From positions 31,661,001-31,725,000 of the forward strand of contig JAYKKT010000090.1 in assembly GCA_036023115.1 (NCBI GenBank): a stretch of DNA of 64,000 nucleotides, given 5' to 3'. Positions 42,701 through 57,700 of this stretch are shown here, one piece after another. Each line of letters starts with the position of its first letter. Positions within the stretch are counted from its first letter, which is position 1. The DNA comes from Brasenia schreberi (lineage: Eukaryota > Streptophyta > Magnoliopsida > Nymphaeales > Cabombaceae). Under the pieces are notes generated by a model, which saw nothing but the letters and a program-made list of their open reading frames with translations, was not told the origin of the DNA and searched no databases. A program made the position numbers and the translations under genes.

Positions 42701-45700
42701 TTCAGCAGAAGACATTGGGAAAAAGAAATATGAAGATGTGCAACCCTATACTAGTACTGTCAACAGTTCTATTGATCCCAGATTTAAGCTCATTGAAGAT
42801 CGTTTCCTAGAACAGCTAATAATGAGGCACATACAGATTCAATGGGTTTCCTCCAGCAACCAAGAATCATCAGTAACTTGTTTCAAATGCTTCTAAGCTG
42901 AAGACCATCAAAAGCAATGTGACAAGCATGAGGAAGGTGAGTGCAAAAGTCATGGGCATCAACATGGGAATATATAAGTTATATAAACCATTTTACAGAA
43001 GTGCCAATATCATACATCAAAAGAAGATTTCAGCTTTCAATAGTTTTTATTTACTGATAACTGGTAAATATTATATGAAGTGTCCATTAGATTGATATAG
43101 CAGTAAATCATATCTAGGCTAGAACTTTTAGTTAAAAGTATTCAAGGTAGTTCTGAGTCATACACGGCAATATACAAGTTATACAAATTATTTTATATAA
43201 TTGATAATATCATCAGCATGATTTAGCTTATGTTGAATTGACGGTTAGCATTGCACATGATCGAGCTCTATGGAAACAAAGAATCCATGTAGCCCACCCC
43301 ATCTAGTATGGGAAAAGGCTTAGTTGTTGTTTTTACAAAAAGTAATAATTGGCAATCTTCTATGAAGTTCCCATGTAAGATAGCACAAAACTATGTCTAT
43401 GCTTGAACCTTTAATTAAAATGTTTTAAGATAGAGTTACCGATGTGCCATAGCACTAAACTATGTCTAACGCTATAATTTTTAATTAGAAATATTTAAGA
43501 TAGTTTTGCTGGATATAGGTAGGAACTATGAGATAAAGTTAACAGCAGAGGTTAGCAGCCATAATAGTTGCTAGATTGTTAGAAGAAGGTAAACTTGGTG
43601 CATTTTGAGCAGCAAACTTGTGGAATAGCCTATAAACACCACTTCTCTTCATGGGTTATGATCATGGATGAAATTGAGTCACTGCTTCTTCCTGAAGTTA
43701 TCTACCTTTCCTTTTCCTGAGATCTTCTCCCTTTTATTCACTCATTCTTGTTTCTTCTTTTTCCCAAAACCAGGAGGATCAGATAATACACCAGCCATTA
43801 TTGAGTTTAATTTAGCTCAACCATTAAAATTTTACCCTTTAGAGGTGTTGGAGATCAGTATTAGCTATTGACGAGGGCAATTGAGATATCAAGAAACATA
43901 GGCAAGAATCAGAACTCTTTATGAATAAACCAAGAAAAATTATAAGAGGTTGTGAATTTCAGCATTACCAACATGAGCATAAGTGTTCAAAGAAAAAAAA
44001 GAAATACAAAGGACAACAGGAAACATAATAATCAGCAACAGTGAGAACCAAAAGATCATGTAAATTGCTGGGAACAAGAAAACCAAAAACAAAATGAGCA
44101 TAGCATCTTTTGCAGTTTTAAAGGATGAATGTGGAAGAACAAGGAGAGAAAAAGATCTTATCCCAATCTCTAATTAATAGCACCAGACATGATATTCATG
44201 GTACAGGTCATCCAGCAACAAGATCGAGTGCCTGCCTGTAGTCAAGGATTGCAACAGCCAGAATTACGTTTGTAATCTCAATTCTTCTTTTGCAACCAAG
44301 GGGGCATAGTATCACTCCGAGTGGGATCATAAGAATTTACCAACCCGAGCCACAATATTTTTGGCCAATGCATAAACAAGTTTAGGAGTACACAGGGCAC
44401 TCATTCAGCATTCATGCCACGCAACACATTATAACTTATTGCTACTTCAGCCAATAATTGAAAGAGAAGAAGCACAAACAGAACAGTGTTTCATTCAATG
44501 CCAACAGGGGAAATGCATTATTTGAAGGCCAGAAAAAGCATACTTATTAACTTTTCTTTGACCAATGTCTTCACTGGAAGTGGCAAGTGTTCCAGCCAGA
44601 AAGTCAAAACATGAGCTAAATCCATGGCCTGGACAAGAATAACCACTCAACCGTTAAGGAGAATCAAAATACTAGTTAGGGGAAGGTAATGTCAAAGATA
44701 CCATTAAACATAACCATGGTATAACATTAAGCGCTGTCAACTGGTAAGTATCACATGTCTGCATTCTCATACTAAAGTATGAGACAAGCAGAGGAATTAG
44801 CAACTTGAGAACACATTTAACACGAAAGCATTATCATGACATGTGAATCCAAGAACTTAAGAGGTTTTAGTGCAAGCAAGAAACAAAATAAACAAAAAGG
44901 AAAGACTCGAGAGGTATATGTTTACATTTCCAAGTAGATTCTCCTTATGTAAAGTGCAACCTAAACACTCATGACCTATTTTATCCGATGCTCAGTTACA
45001 ATACCAATCTGGTTTTCTATTGCACCATTATCGAAGCAAAGTTAAATCACCCATTTTCGTGTATGGCTTCCAATATGATCAGGTGATCACAATGTCCACA
45101 AGGTATGGCTCTTAGCTTCCTAGACCACTATATTGAAAAATTGGGGATTGTGGAACTAATACATATTAAAAGAAGCTACCCTACATAAACCAGATCTTCT
45201 TGTTGGCAATTAGGCAAAAAGTGCTTCAATCCTTCCTACGCGAAATGCCATGATGAGAAGATGGAGAAATTTTAACTACTAGATAACCCCCCAAGCATGG
45301 ATTGCCGAAGGTAAACGTGTCTAGCTATTTGATATATCAAACAAGAGATAGCAAATGAGAACTATCTCTTTGTTGGTTGCTTCTTTGAAGGGGAAATTCG
45401 TGAAGGGCAGTAAAGCATGTGGCCTTTTATACTTAAGCAAAGTGGACCTGCTAGAGGAGTGGTTATTGAAACTTCCCAGGATGATCTACTTGAGGGTTGA
45501 AGCCATTATACAAGGATTCCAGGGACTGATAAGTCTTCTATTGTGCCTTTTGCAAATTTGAAATTGGAAAAGCCAAATTGAAAGTAGTTTTAATACACTT
45601 GAAGATATTGAAGACTTATCATTAACCAAAACGTTTCCACATGAGGTGGGGTCACCTACATGGATTCTTTGACGCAATAGTGCTTGATCTCAATGTTATG

Positions 45701-48700
45701 CATATTGTCTCAAAAGAAATAATGATATGAAACAAGGTCTGTATCGAGACAAGCTGGCATATTGTTCGATACAGGCAAAACGGACCGGACACATTAAACA
45801 AACCCTGCGTTTTGCAAACTTTAGCCTTTTTAAGGCCTTTTCCCATCTACAATTGTGTGGGGAGATTTTTTCGCTTCACTTGCAAAATTATGGTTTTTTC
45901 TGCCATCTAAGTGCGATTTATTCATATTTTGAGGTATAAACTTTTGTTTTTCATAGTTTTTGTTGCATTTCTTATGTGAATTATTGTTTCCCTTTATTCA
46001 CACTCATCTAGGCATTATAAGAGGTTTTGCTCATTTAATTTTCATTTAAAATTTTCCGGCCTTGTGATGATTTATATAATGCGATTATCATTTTAGCATT
46101 TTCTCCATTTGTAATTGCTTTTCTTTTTTAGGTTTTTTGTGTAGGATGCATCAAGATTTAATATGTCAAGAAGAGGTTCTCAATCTGAGGCACATTTTGA
46201 TGACCTGACATGGTAATGGTGTGCTTCAGTTTAGGATAGTAGACTGAGTGAGATTATTTTTAATTTTCAGTCAGATAACTGATTTATTTGTTTTGAGTAT
46301 AATTATTATTAGTTAATAGCAATTTAATGTAGCCTATATAGATACTTGCAATCTTAGTAAGTTCATCATATACTATTGTTTTGATATAATGCTAATGTTT
46401 TCTCCACTTATTTTGATTAACAAGAATTGTTTCCGACTTTCCTTGATTTTTTCTACTTTATTGATTTTTAAAGTATTTTGGGGAAAATTATGAATCATCA
46501 CAGTATCTCTGAAAAACCATATATTGATTAATTATTTCTTTCCAACACTTCAGCTATCTTCCTCTCCCTCTTTTTAAGTATTCACTATATAGTTTCTCTT
46601 ACCTTCTTAACAAAGCTTCATTTGGTTTCCTCTCTATATGCCCAAACCATCTCAAATGTGGTACTCTCATCTACTATCGGTGCTACCTTAACTTTTCTCT
46701 GTTAACATCATTTAATATATTGTTTGTACGACCTTAAATCCACCTCAACATTTTTATTTCTGCCACAAACATCTTTTCCAAACATTTGTGACAATCAACG
46801 CCACATAACAATGTGGCTCTATCTGCTATTGTAATATTTACCTTTTAGTATTATTGTATTTCTTCTTATTAAACCAACCATATGAGGTACTTCCCCATTT
46901 TACCCAATCTGCATTGATTTATCTATATTATCTCCATTAATGTTTTCATGCTTTAGAAGAATGGCCTGATGGTGCAATCATTACAGACTAACAAACTTAC
47001 AGTCCATATATTATTGCCTAATTCTACTAAGTTGAAAACTCTTTGTTTCGAATGTTTTCCTCCACATTTAAAGTTTCTTGGTTAACTTCTTCCTTTGACT
47101 CATCTACCAATGCAATATCGTCTATAAATAAAATACACCAAGGCACTTTATCTTGAATGTGCTTCGTTAGCAGCCATAGTGAATAGGTACACACTTAATG
47201 CTGACTTTTGATGTAATCTCCAAAAAAATCAGTAATCCCTTCATATGTTTTCCACTAATCTATGTATCCTTTATAAGTTTGATGTATGTTAGGGGTTTCC
47301 TCTTTCTTTTTTATTAGCTCCGTCGTTCATAAATTAGTAATTGCATCCAATCTCCGAAAAAGTCTTGATTGTTTTGAATCCTTCTTGAAAGTTCTCCAAA
47401 AAATATATCCCAATACCCCATTACAGGCCTTCTTGTTCAAGCCTTTCTTCTTAGCTCTAAAATGTTCCATTAGACGTCTCGACAAATGAATAGCCTCAAT
47501 AGATCGCTTTGTTGTAAATGAGTACCACTATTACTCTTCCTCCACTCCTCAAGAGTACTTTTGCCCATTTATTCAAGTAACATTAGACAATCTTGTAAAC
47601 CAATTGATACTTGAGACCTCAAAACTTTTGATACTTAAATAGAAATGACATTTGGTCCTATAACCTTACAAGATTTCACAAGTTTAAAAGCCTCTTTTAC
47701 TTCATTCCTCTGAATGTGTCGGTAGAAATCACAATATATACATAAATGATAATCCTAAGTTGTTAAGCTCTCCCATATTGATATTAGTAACTATACTCAT
47801 TAAAAAGTTTATGAAAATTACTACTTAATATCCTCCCTTCCAACAAGAACCCTCTCATCCGTATCTATGAGATATCTAACATAATTAAGGACCTTATTTT
47901 TATTTCTCTAGCCTTAGTTATCTGAAAATATCTCTTTTACCTTCTTTTGAGTCACGCTTCTTACATAGATCTTCCCAAGCTTTGGCCCTTATTTCATTTA
48001 CTGTTTCTTTTGGTTCTTTCTGTACCTTCTTATAATGCTCGAAAGTCTCAGTAGTTTCTCTTTGTATTATAATTTGTAACATACTTTTTTTGTCTTGATT
48101 TTTTGTTGAACTCCTTCATTCCACCCCACCAGGCTGCTTTGGATGCACCTATCATCTCTTTTGTTACTTTTTTAATATTCATTGTCATACTATTCCACAT
48201 TTTAGAAGAGATGCCAACAAAATTCCATGCATCTTCTTAATTATTTTTTATATTTCATGATTTGGTACAGTTAGCTCCATGCACTCTTATCCTCTTTCTC
48301 CTTTTTTTATATATAAATCCATAAGAGTCGATGTTGAGTAGTTAAGCTTTCTCCGATAATGACCTACTCTTCCTAGCAAAATAGTCAATTTGTGTCTTAC
48401 CACTCTTATAAGTAATGAAATGCTCCTTTTTTCTTGGTAAATTGTTATAAAAAGATCAATGTCATAGCAAAATTAATAATTTTTTTTCGCTCCCTAAAAC
48501 CATAGTTTCTATGAACACCTTCATATCCTAATGCATCTTTACCTACATTTCCAGTTAAATCATTTCCTAAACAAATAATTTCTCTTCATAGGACTCCTTG
48601 AATCACCTTATCTAACTATTCTTAAAAATATCTTTTTAAAACTTCTTCTAGTCTTACCTGAGGTGCACAAGTGTACATACAATATTTGAAATTTCTGCCC

Positions 48701-51700
48701 CTAAAACTACCAACATAACCTAATCTCCGAGCCGCTTTACCTCTACTATATTGTCCTTTAAATCCTTATAAATAACAATACCAGTACCATTTCAGGCCTT
48801 GTCTTTACCTCAATACCATAATTTAAAACTTATTTTCCCAATCTCTTTAGTTTTTTCACCAATCGATTTTGTATCTTATAAGTATAGAGCATGAATCTTT
48901 GTTCTAATGATAGTATCCACCACCTCCGTCAACTTACCAGTCAACATCTCAATGTTCCATATAACAATACAAATCTTATTAAAAAAGACTAGTTTTATCA
49001 CCCCCTGTGATCATCCATGTTGGAAAGGGCACACACCCCTTACCCTTTTCGTTCATTGTATCTGGGCATCGAGGTAGACGGACTAACTTCTTTACCCACA
49101 CCATCTATGACATAGAAACCCTTTATGCAATTGGTGCACTACATCCGAGCAAAGATGTCGAGGTCCTTACTCTTCACTGCAACTCAGACATACATATAGT
49201 GCATCATTAAGATGGGACAACACAACGAAATTCTCAACTTGACAAAGTTTTACATAGGCTGTCAAAAGCTTAACGCAACCCTTCTCCTTTCGCATCCAGG
49301 TGTGGGACCAACAGAGGATGCTAGAAGTTGTACAATTAATAAAAAACAGCTATATGAGTTGCTTCTGTGCAGAAGTCTAATAAGTCTAACAGAGCACCTG
49401 ACTGGTCTCAAGAACATTTCTATTCTTATGCTCAACGCACCACCTTGCTGTGATGCTAGCCATCTTGCTGTGAAGTACAGAGGCAAGGTTTCTTATACAA
49501 AACTCCTTTTTCTGTTAAGAACGCTGGTAGCAGGTGCTAATATACTCCGCCTCAAAATGACACGAACACATTATAAAGTGGTTCCTGACCATAGCACAAA
49601 ATTGCTTGTGCATGTCAAATATTTCATTATCCTTCTTCATACAATAATAATTGAGATTAACTCAACATGGGGATGAAAGGAACAGTTTCATATAACTGGC
49701 AAATTTTCCACAAAAAAAAAGTAGCATTATGTAATTTGTGAAATATGAATGCAAAACAGAAAATCCAACATTCGAACTTTTGATAAATACACGGCATAGT
49801 TAAAGTACTTACAGTTTTCATCTCAAAGGTAGAGTTTGCTTGTGACAATGCAATGCCAGCAACTTCTAAAGTATTTCCAAGCAAGCAAGCGTAACTTGGA
49901 TACTCCTTGGAAGTACCAGCCGGAACTGCACTCATACCAAGAGGCAAAAAAGATGCCATTTGCCGAACATAGCTTCTGAGAAGACCCTCAGCTGTGAAAA
50001 CCTGGAAAACATGTAATCTTACTATTATAAAGCTTTCACGATTAAACGGAATATAGTCTGAGCCAACACCTTGAGCTACAAAGTCCTGGAAAACCATGTA
50101 GTCTTACTATCATACAAATTTCATCACTAAACAACAGCAAGGCTGTGTAATTGGAAAACCCCTAATGAACGGTTACAGACAAAGTTAGGCACAAATTTTC
50201 AATTTATCGCAGCAGACAAAATGCATGGTGTTTAAGAAATTAAGCACTCAAATCATCAAAAAATACAACAACCATCATGGGGCAATAGAACGGCAGCCTG
50301 GCCTCCCAATGGAGTCGGCGGCACCTTTCTTTATTTCTCTTTTTCTTACTTTGACCTAATGGTCAGGATTACACTTATATACACTTTATAACTTGAAAGA
50401 CTATTCTACTCTTACTAAGAAATATACACATTACAACTTAAGAAAAACTTTGTTGATATCCCTCATGGGGATATTAGATCTTTCGGTGGATCTTGGATTG
50501 TAACCTACCTCTTCGATATGCCCCCTTAAGTTGGGAGTTGAATGCTCATGATTCCCAACTTGTCCAGGGCTCTCTTATTGTAACTGGATATAACAAACTT
50601 TGCAAGGATATCAGCCAATTATTGTTCTGAACATACATAGGTGAGATCAAATATTCCAGATGATATTTTTTTTCTGAATGAAGTGACAATCCACTTCTAT
50701 ATGTTTGATACACTGGATTAGAAGCAATTTGTAGGGCAGCCATGCTATGTATAAAATCTAGAAGGGTTATCTTAAAATCAATTTCACCTATAAGGGACAA
50801 CACCCATAAACCTTCATACATTCCTAGAGTGATCGCTCTATATTCTGCATATGCACTAGATCTAGCAACCACGAGCTGTTTCTTACTTTTTCAAGAAACT
50901 GCATTTCCTCCCACACACAATATATCCTGATGTCGATCTTCTATCATCAGTAGAACCTACCCAATCAACATCTAAATAAATTTCAATTCCCAAGAAACTA
51001 TTCTATGAATATAGCAAGCTATGAGTGATAGAAGATTTCAAGTATCTAATAATATGAAAAACTAAATTCATGCAATGTCACGTGGGAGAATGCATCCATC
51101 TGCTCACAATGTTATGTTGTGTGGGAGAATGCATCCATAACTGATATATGGTCGAGTAATAGTGAGGCATATTAGTTTATCAATTATTCTTTGATAGTTG
51201 TCACGTCTTCGTACGGTTCATCAGTTGTCCCAACTGATTCCTTCTTAGATGCAATTGGTATAGTACACACGACAATCTTTCATCTTGGTTTCTTTTAATA
51301 AATCCAAGATATACTTCCCTTGGTATAAAAAGAAGCATTCATCTTTTCGAATAATCTCAATTCCAAGAAAATAATGCAACTTGCCTAGATCTTTCAAATC
51401 AAACAAGCAATGAAGTTTCTTCTTTAGAGACATAATTCCTTCGTCATCATCCCCTGTAATGATTATATCATCAACATATAAACAACAACAACTAAGCTTT
51501 TCCCATACTAGACAGGGTCGGCTACATGGATTCTTTGTGGGCTACATGGATTCTTTGTTTCCACAGAGCTCTATCATCAACATATATACAACCAATAATT
51601 TTTTTCCCCTGTTTTATAAATAAAGTGTGATCACTCACACTTCTTTTAAATCCCAAGCAAAGATTCCATTCACTAAATTTTTCAAACCATGTTCTAGGAG

Positions 51701-54700
51701 ATTTCTTCAATTTGCATACATTATTCATTGAAACTCCTTGGTTATACCCTGGTGGCATGTCCATATAGATATCCTCTAAAAGGTCAGCTTGGAGAAAAGC
51801 ATGCATTCTTAACATCAAGTTGTCATAACTCCCACTTCTAATTCACTGCTACACTTAGAAGAATTCGTATGGTATTCATCTTAGCCACCAGGGTGAACAT
51901 CTTGTTATAGTCAACTCCATATGATTGACTATAACCCTTAGCCACCAACCTATCTTTATACCGTTCTATATTTCCATCTACGTTGAATTTAATCATGTAC
52001 ACCCACTTATAGCCCACTATTTTTCTTTCAAGCGGGAGGTCTGAAATAACTCATGCTTGATTCTGTTCTAAAGCTGCAATTTCATCTTCCACAATTGCAC
52101 CCTATGTGGGGCTCTAGTTTGCTTCCTCAAAACTCTTGAGACCTTGTGTATTTTCTACATTCATTACAAACAATTGATATTCTTTTCAAAAATTAGAGTA
52201 TGATATCATCCGATGTAATGGATATGTGGTAGTCTCACGTTTTTTCTTTCTTAAAGCAATAGGAAAATCATCATATGTATTAGAAGTAATAGGCATTACT
52301 GAGGAGGAGGAATTGTTTCAGGGTGAGGATCTTGATTCAGGATAGCAATCGAATTTTGCAAATTTTGCATAACAACTTTCCTTTCTCCTCTAGAATAGGT
52401 CTTCCATCCACCTTTTGTTGAAGATATATTTATTATAGGCAGTACTATAAAAGGTACATTATTGGCCGATTGGTTGTCCTTATTCTCATAAAATAGAATT
52501 TTCTCGTGAAATATTACATCCATGGTGACATAACATTTTATCTTAATTGGGTCATAACATTTATACCCTTTATGTGCAGAGGAGCATCCCAAAAATATAC
52601 ATTTGATTGCCCTGGAAGTTTATGTCTACAACTTTTATGCACATGTACAAAGCAAGTGCATCCAAATATTTTCAAAAGAACATGAAATTGTCTTTGGTTA
52701 TGACACAATAGATGAAAGGGAGAACTCTCATTAAGAATTGCACTAGGCATGCGATTTATAAGATACACAGTTGCTAAGGTGGCTTCTCCCCAATAGACTT
52801 TAGGGACATTATAACCAATCAGTAAAGTTCTAGCTACCTTCAATATATCCCTATTCTTTCTTTCAGAGACACCGTTCTATTGTGGAGAGTAAGAACATGA
52901 GGTTTGATGTAATATGCCCTTACTTAGAAAGTATGAATGTAAGGAATTACTCATACTCTCTCCCATTATCACTTCTAATAATTTTGATAGAATGCTTAAA
53001 CTAATTCTTAATAAACTCACAATACGAGGACAGAACATTCAAAACTTCATCCTTAGTTTTCAAAAGGTAAATCATGGTAAACCTAGTACAATCATCTATA
53101 AATGAGAAAAATGTGTAACCAAGTAATGATCTAATAGAGCATGAACCCCAAATATATGAATGGACGATTTCAAAGGATTTAATAGATTTAATTTCATTCA
53201 ATGAAAAAGAAACACTATCATGTTTAGCTCTCTGACAGGTATCACATCTCAAAATAAAATCATTACAACTCCGGAATTTAGGTAACAAAAATCTAATCTC
53301 AGAGAGCGGGAGATGCCCTAATAGTTGATGCCAAAGTGATAATTTTATTTTTTGTTTTTCGGTAAGTAGTGAGGATCCTTCCGCTACAGTGCAGGCCTCC
53401 TCTTTAAAGTATAGCCCCCTCTTCATGCTACCCTGACCACAGATTATCTCCATCTTCAGTTTCTAAAAAATAAAGTGAGTAGAATCAAATGTCACTGTGC
53501 ACTTTAAGTCTTTAGCTAAATCATGAATAGAATGTAAATTCACTGATAAATTAGGAACATATAGAATGTTTTTAAGGAGTCCAAGAGATGTAATAATACT
53601 CCATTTCCCGACAATGAGAGTATTTGACCCATCAATCATCTTAATACCAATGCCTCCTTGAATCAAGTGATAATCTTAAAAGTACCCTCTCTCTCCCACC
53701 ATATGGTCTCTAGCATCGGAGTCAATAACCCAAATTCGTGTATTAGAAGTGAAAAAGTTAACTTGGGCCGTAAATGAAAAAGGGTAAGCCATGGTGGCTT
53801 GTGGATCTGCGGTAGTGGATGTGGATGCTGTCTAAGAATCAACAAGTCTTGATTTCAACTCTTCTATCTTCCTCTTCATCTCGACTAAAGAATTATGACC
53901 TATCTCCATCACATTCTTTTCATTTTGGTCACTCACATAAGCCTTAGATTATTAATTTTGGTTATAACTTGGTCGACCAATTAGCTGTCAATATCCTATG
54001 TAGCATGGGTACGCCTATTTGGGCATCGTACCCGTATCCGGTACGTACCGGGTATGGGTACGCGTATGGGTACGTACCCATACGTGTTTTGGCATATCGA
54101 TACGTCAATACGTATATCGGTACGTGTACCCAAATCTGGGTACGCCACGTACCGGTACCCGATACATGGGTGGATCGGATTCGGGTCAGTTGACCTACCG
54201 GTACCCGAATCCAATCCAAAAAAAAATAAAACCCTAAGCCTAACTCTCTTGATTCTTCCCCGGGCTCTCTCTCTCTCTCGTCTCACTGCAGCTTCCTTTG
54301 TCTCAGGCCGATCGCCGATCAGTGCGATCACCGACCGCCGGCCACCATCGACCACCATCCTTTGTCTATTAACCGCCTGGTACAATTGTTGCCTTGTTGG
54401 TTGTTCTGCTACAGGTTAACGGCACGGGGCTCATTTTGTATTGAAGGCATCATGATCATGCCGAGCTATCATGTAGATGGGGCATTTGAGCTCTCTTAGT
54501 TGTAGTGTTTGTGTGTTGCAACTGTCTAGATATCTCCTAAAGCTATGCGAAAGATGGAGCATTTGAGCTCTCTGAACTATCGTGGAGATGGAGCATTTGA
54601 GCTCTCTCTCTCTTTATAACTTGTTGTTCAAGGACGACTGATGTTTCGTCACCTAACCTGGCTGATTGATTTTGGAAGTAGGGTTGCCATGCATTTTGTA

Positions 54701-57700
54701 TCCACTCCATTGACATCCCTACCCTAAGGCCTTAACTTCCATTCTTCTTGGCCGCCAGATTAACTCTGTGTGTGTGCATTGTTTCTACTGTGATATTTTC
54801 GGGTGGAAATGGGGCTCATTTCGTATTGAAACATTGAATTGAAGGCATGCCAACATGTTTCATGTTTGTGACATTATGTGGTTTATGTACACTTACAAGT
54901 TACAACGTTATGTGGTTTATGTGAAATAGTTGTCACTTGTCAATACAATGTGGTTGCTGTGATATGAAGCACTGTTATATGTGTGCAGCAATCCTGTTAA
55001 CAGCAGCAATCTTGTTATGTGTGTGCATCTTTACTTATTGTTATTTGTATGTCCTTGTGCTATAGTAAAGAGTCATTCTTAGAGTGTTGTCCTTGTATTG
55101 TAAAAGCAATCCTATTAACAGAACAATACACATGATGTATTCTTAGAGTGTTGTCCTTGTGCTATATTCTTGTTGCTTTTACAATAGAATCGTGATTCGT
55201 ATGTTAGATACTCAAAACATGCTTGGCTTCAGAGTCATTCTTTGAGTAGCTTTATGCTTCCAAACTATGGAATGAACATCCTACTTATATTAACCTTTCT
55301 ATTTGTATTTGTTAACCTTTCAACATAGTGTTCAATTATCAATTTATCAAAGTAAAGATACCCAATGACACCCTCATTTTGTTTATTTTCAGATGTCTAA
55401 TATGTCTGCTACTGGTAGTACTTCATCTGCTTCAATCACTAGTAAATTTGCATTTGAAAAACCAAAAAAAGGTTGCCCGCTTTGGGCATATGTGTCATTG
55501 TTACAAGACAAAAAGGCAGGAGGTGGAAATACAAGTTGGCGGTGTAAGTACTGTGGTTTAACTTATAAAGGTTCATATTTTAGAGTGAAGTATCACTTAT
55601 TAAAGGAAAAAGGAAATGGCATAGTTGTTTGTTCGGGTGTTACTGATCAATATCTTTCAGAGATGAGACAAATTGAGAGAGAAGCACATGAAAAATCTAG
55701 ACAATTAAAAGTTCCCTTACCTACTGGAACTACAAGTTTGAATCCACCTACACTTAAATCGTTTGATGGAAGTAAAAGAAAAAGATTAGGTGAAAGCCAA
55801 TTGGCAAAAGCATTTAATAATGAAGCAAGGGATCACTTGACATGTGAAATAGCAAGATTATTTTACTCTGTAGGTTTGTCTTTTAATGTAGCTAAAAACC
55901 CTTATTATGTTAGTGCATTCAAATATACTTTTAACACCTCAATTTCGGGTTTTACTCCACCTAGTTACAATGCAATCAGGACTACACTATTACAGAAAGA
56001 GAAAGCTCATTTGATGAGATTGCTTCAACCTATCAAAGATATTTGGCCATAAAAGGGAGTAAGCATAGTTAGAGATGGGTGGACTGATGTACGAAGAAGA
56101 CCTTTGATTAACTTTATGGCTATTTCAGATGCAGGCCCTATGTTTTTAAGGTCTGTTGATTGTTCTGGTGAGGTGAAAGATAAAAACTTTATTGCGGATG
56201 AAATTATGAAAGTTATTAATGAGGCTGGATCTCAAAATGTTATGCAAGTCATTAATGGCAATGCACTGCTTGCAAGGCTAATGGGCAATTGTTGAATCCA
56301 TCTATCCTCATATCTTCGGCCACCATGTAGTGCACACCTTGAACCTTGCTTTGAAAAAATATTTTGTGCTCCTAAAAAATAATCCAAATAACGAGAGTTG
56401 CATTATGCCGAAGGTCATTCGATTATCCGCTTGTCATTGATGACGCCTTTTTCATTAAGAATTTTATCATGAATCATTCCATTTCTAGGCTAGCCATGTA
56501 TAATCAATTATGTATCCGGGTTACTTTCTATTGTCGAGACTAGCTCTGCTCTCTCACATCGTAATGCTTGGGTGCGTTTAAAACTATTAAGCACGGTCTC
56601 CAATCTATGGTCACGTTGAAGAATGGTCTCACTATAGAGAAGACATGTTCAAAAGGCCGCCACCGTGTTAAACAATCTTGAATGACCTTTGTGGGATAAA
56701 GTTGATTATATTCTTAAGCTTTACAAAGCCCATTCATGAAACGCTTGCTCTATGTGATAATGATAAGTCAATCCTTCATTTGGTTTATGAGAAATGGGAC
56801 TCTATAATCGAGCAAGTAAAGGCAGTTATTTATCAGCATGAAGGCAAAGAGTTGAATGAATATTCCACCTTCTACAAAGTAGTATATGATATTCTCATTG
56901 ATAGATGGACCAAAAGTTACACACCACTTCATTGTTTGGCGCATTCTCTAAATCCGAGGTAAACTCTTTTAAGTTTTACGATTTAAATAACTTTATTTCT
57001 GTTCTTATTATGTTGATACTTGATATTTTTGTTTTCTATTTTGTAGGTATTATACAAGGCAATGGATTGAAGAAGTTCCTAATAGAATTCCCCCACATAA
57101 TGATAATGAAAATTGTGAAGGAAGGAATAAATGTCTGCGAAGGTTCTTTCAAGATCCAAAAGAAAGGCTAGAAGTTACAAAAGAATTTGTGAAATTCTCA
57201 AACAATGAAGAAGAACTTGGACAATTTGATTGTTTGCAAAATAGATGGAGTTTATCTCCAAAAGAATGGTGGGTTATGCATGGGTCATCAATTCCTAAGC
57301 TTTAAACGATCGCTTTAAAGCTTCTTTCGCAATCATACTCGTCTTCATGTTGTGAAAGAAATTGAAGCACATATTCATTCATCCATTCTTATAGAAGAAA
57401 TAAGTTAAAGCCTCAAAGAAGTGAAGATTTGGTTTTTGTTCATACAAACCTTCATCTTCTTTCAAGAAAGAGTAAGGATTACGTGCAAGGTGAAACAAAA
57501 ATGTGGGATGTTGGTAGAAATGATTGGGATCCATTTGAGGGAGCCGGAATTCTTGAAGTTGCATCATTGTCTCTTAATGAACCAAATATGGAAGCAGTCC
57601 TTTTTACAGATGATAGTCAAGGAAATACTGAAATCGAGACTGTTGGAGTTTGAAACAAAATGTATTTAGATTCAAAATATTGTGCTTAGAATATGAATTT

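Noticed and set aside
49212..49676. 154-codon plus-strand open frame
   Set aside because: It lies in a UPL6 intron at the edge of an RTE relic. It has no recognisable domain and no splice or promoter context, and reads as chance or as LINE 5' sequence.
54236..54282. CT-rich leader as the promoter of a host gene
   Set aside because: It lies inside the hAT 5' region before the transposase. It most likely belongs to the transposon's own untranslated leader.
53969..54419. several overlapping frames on both strands rich in YGY/RYV residues
   Set aside because: They come from the GTACC/GGTAC palindromic array at the hAT end. The symmetric sequence opens frames on both strands and is not coding.
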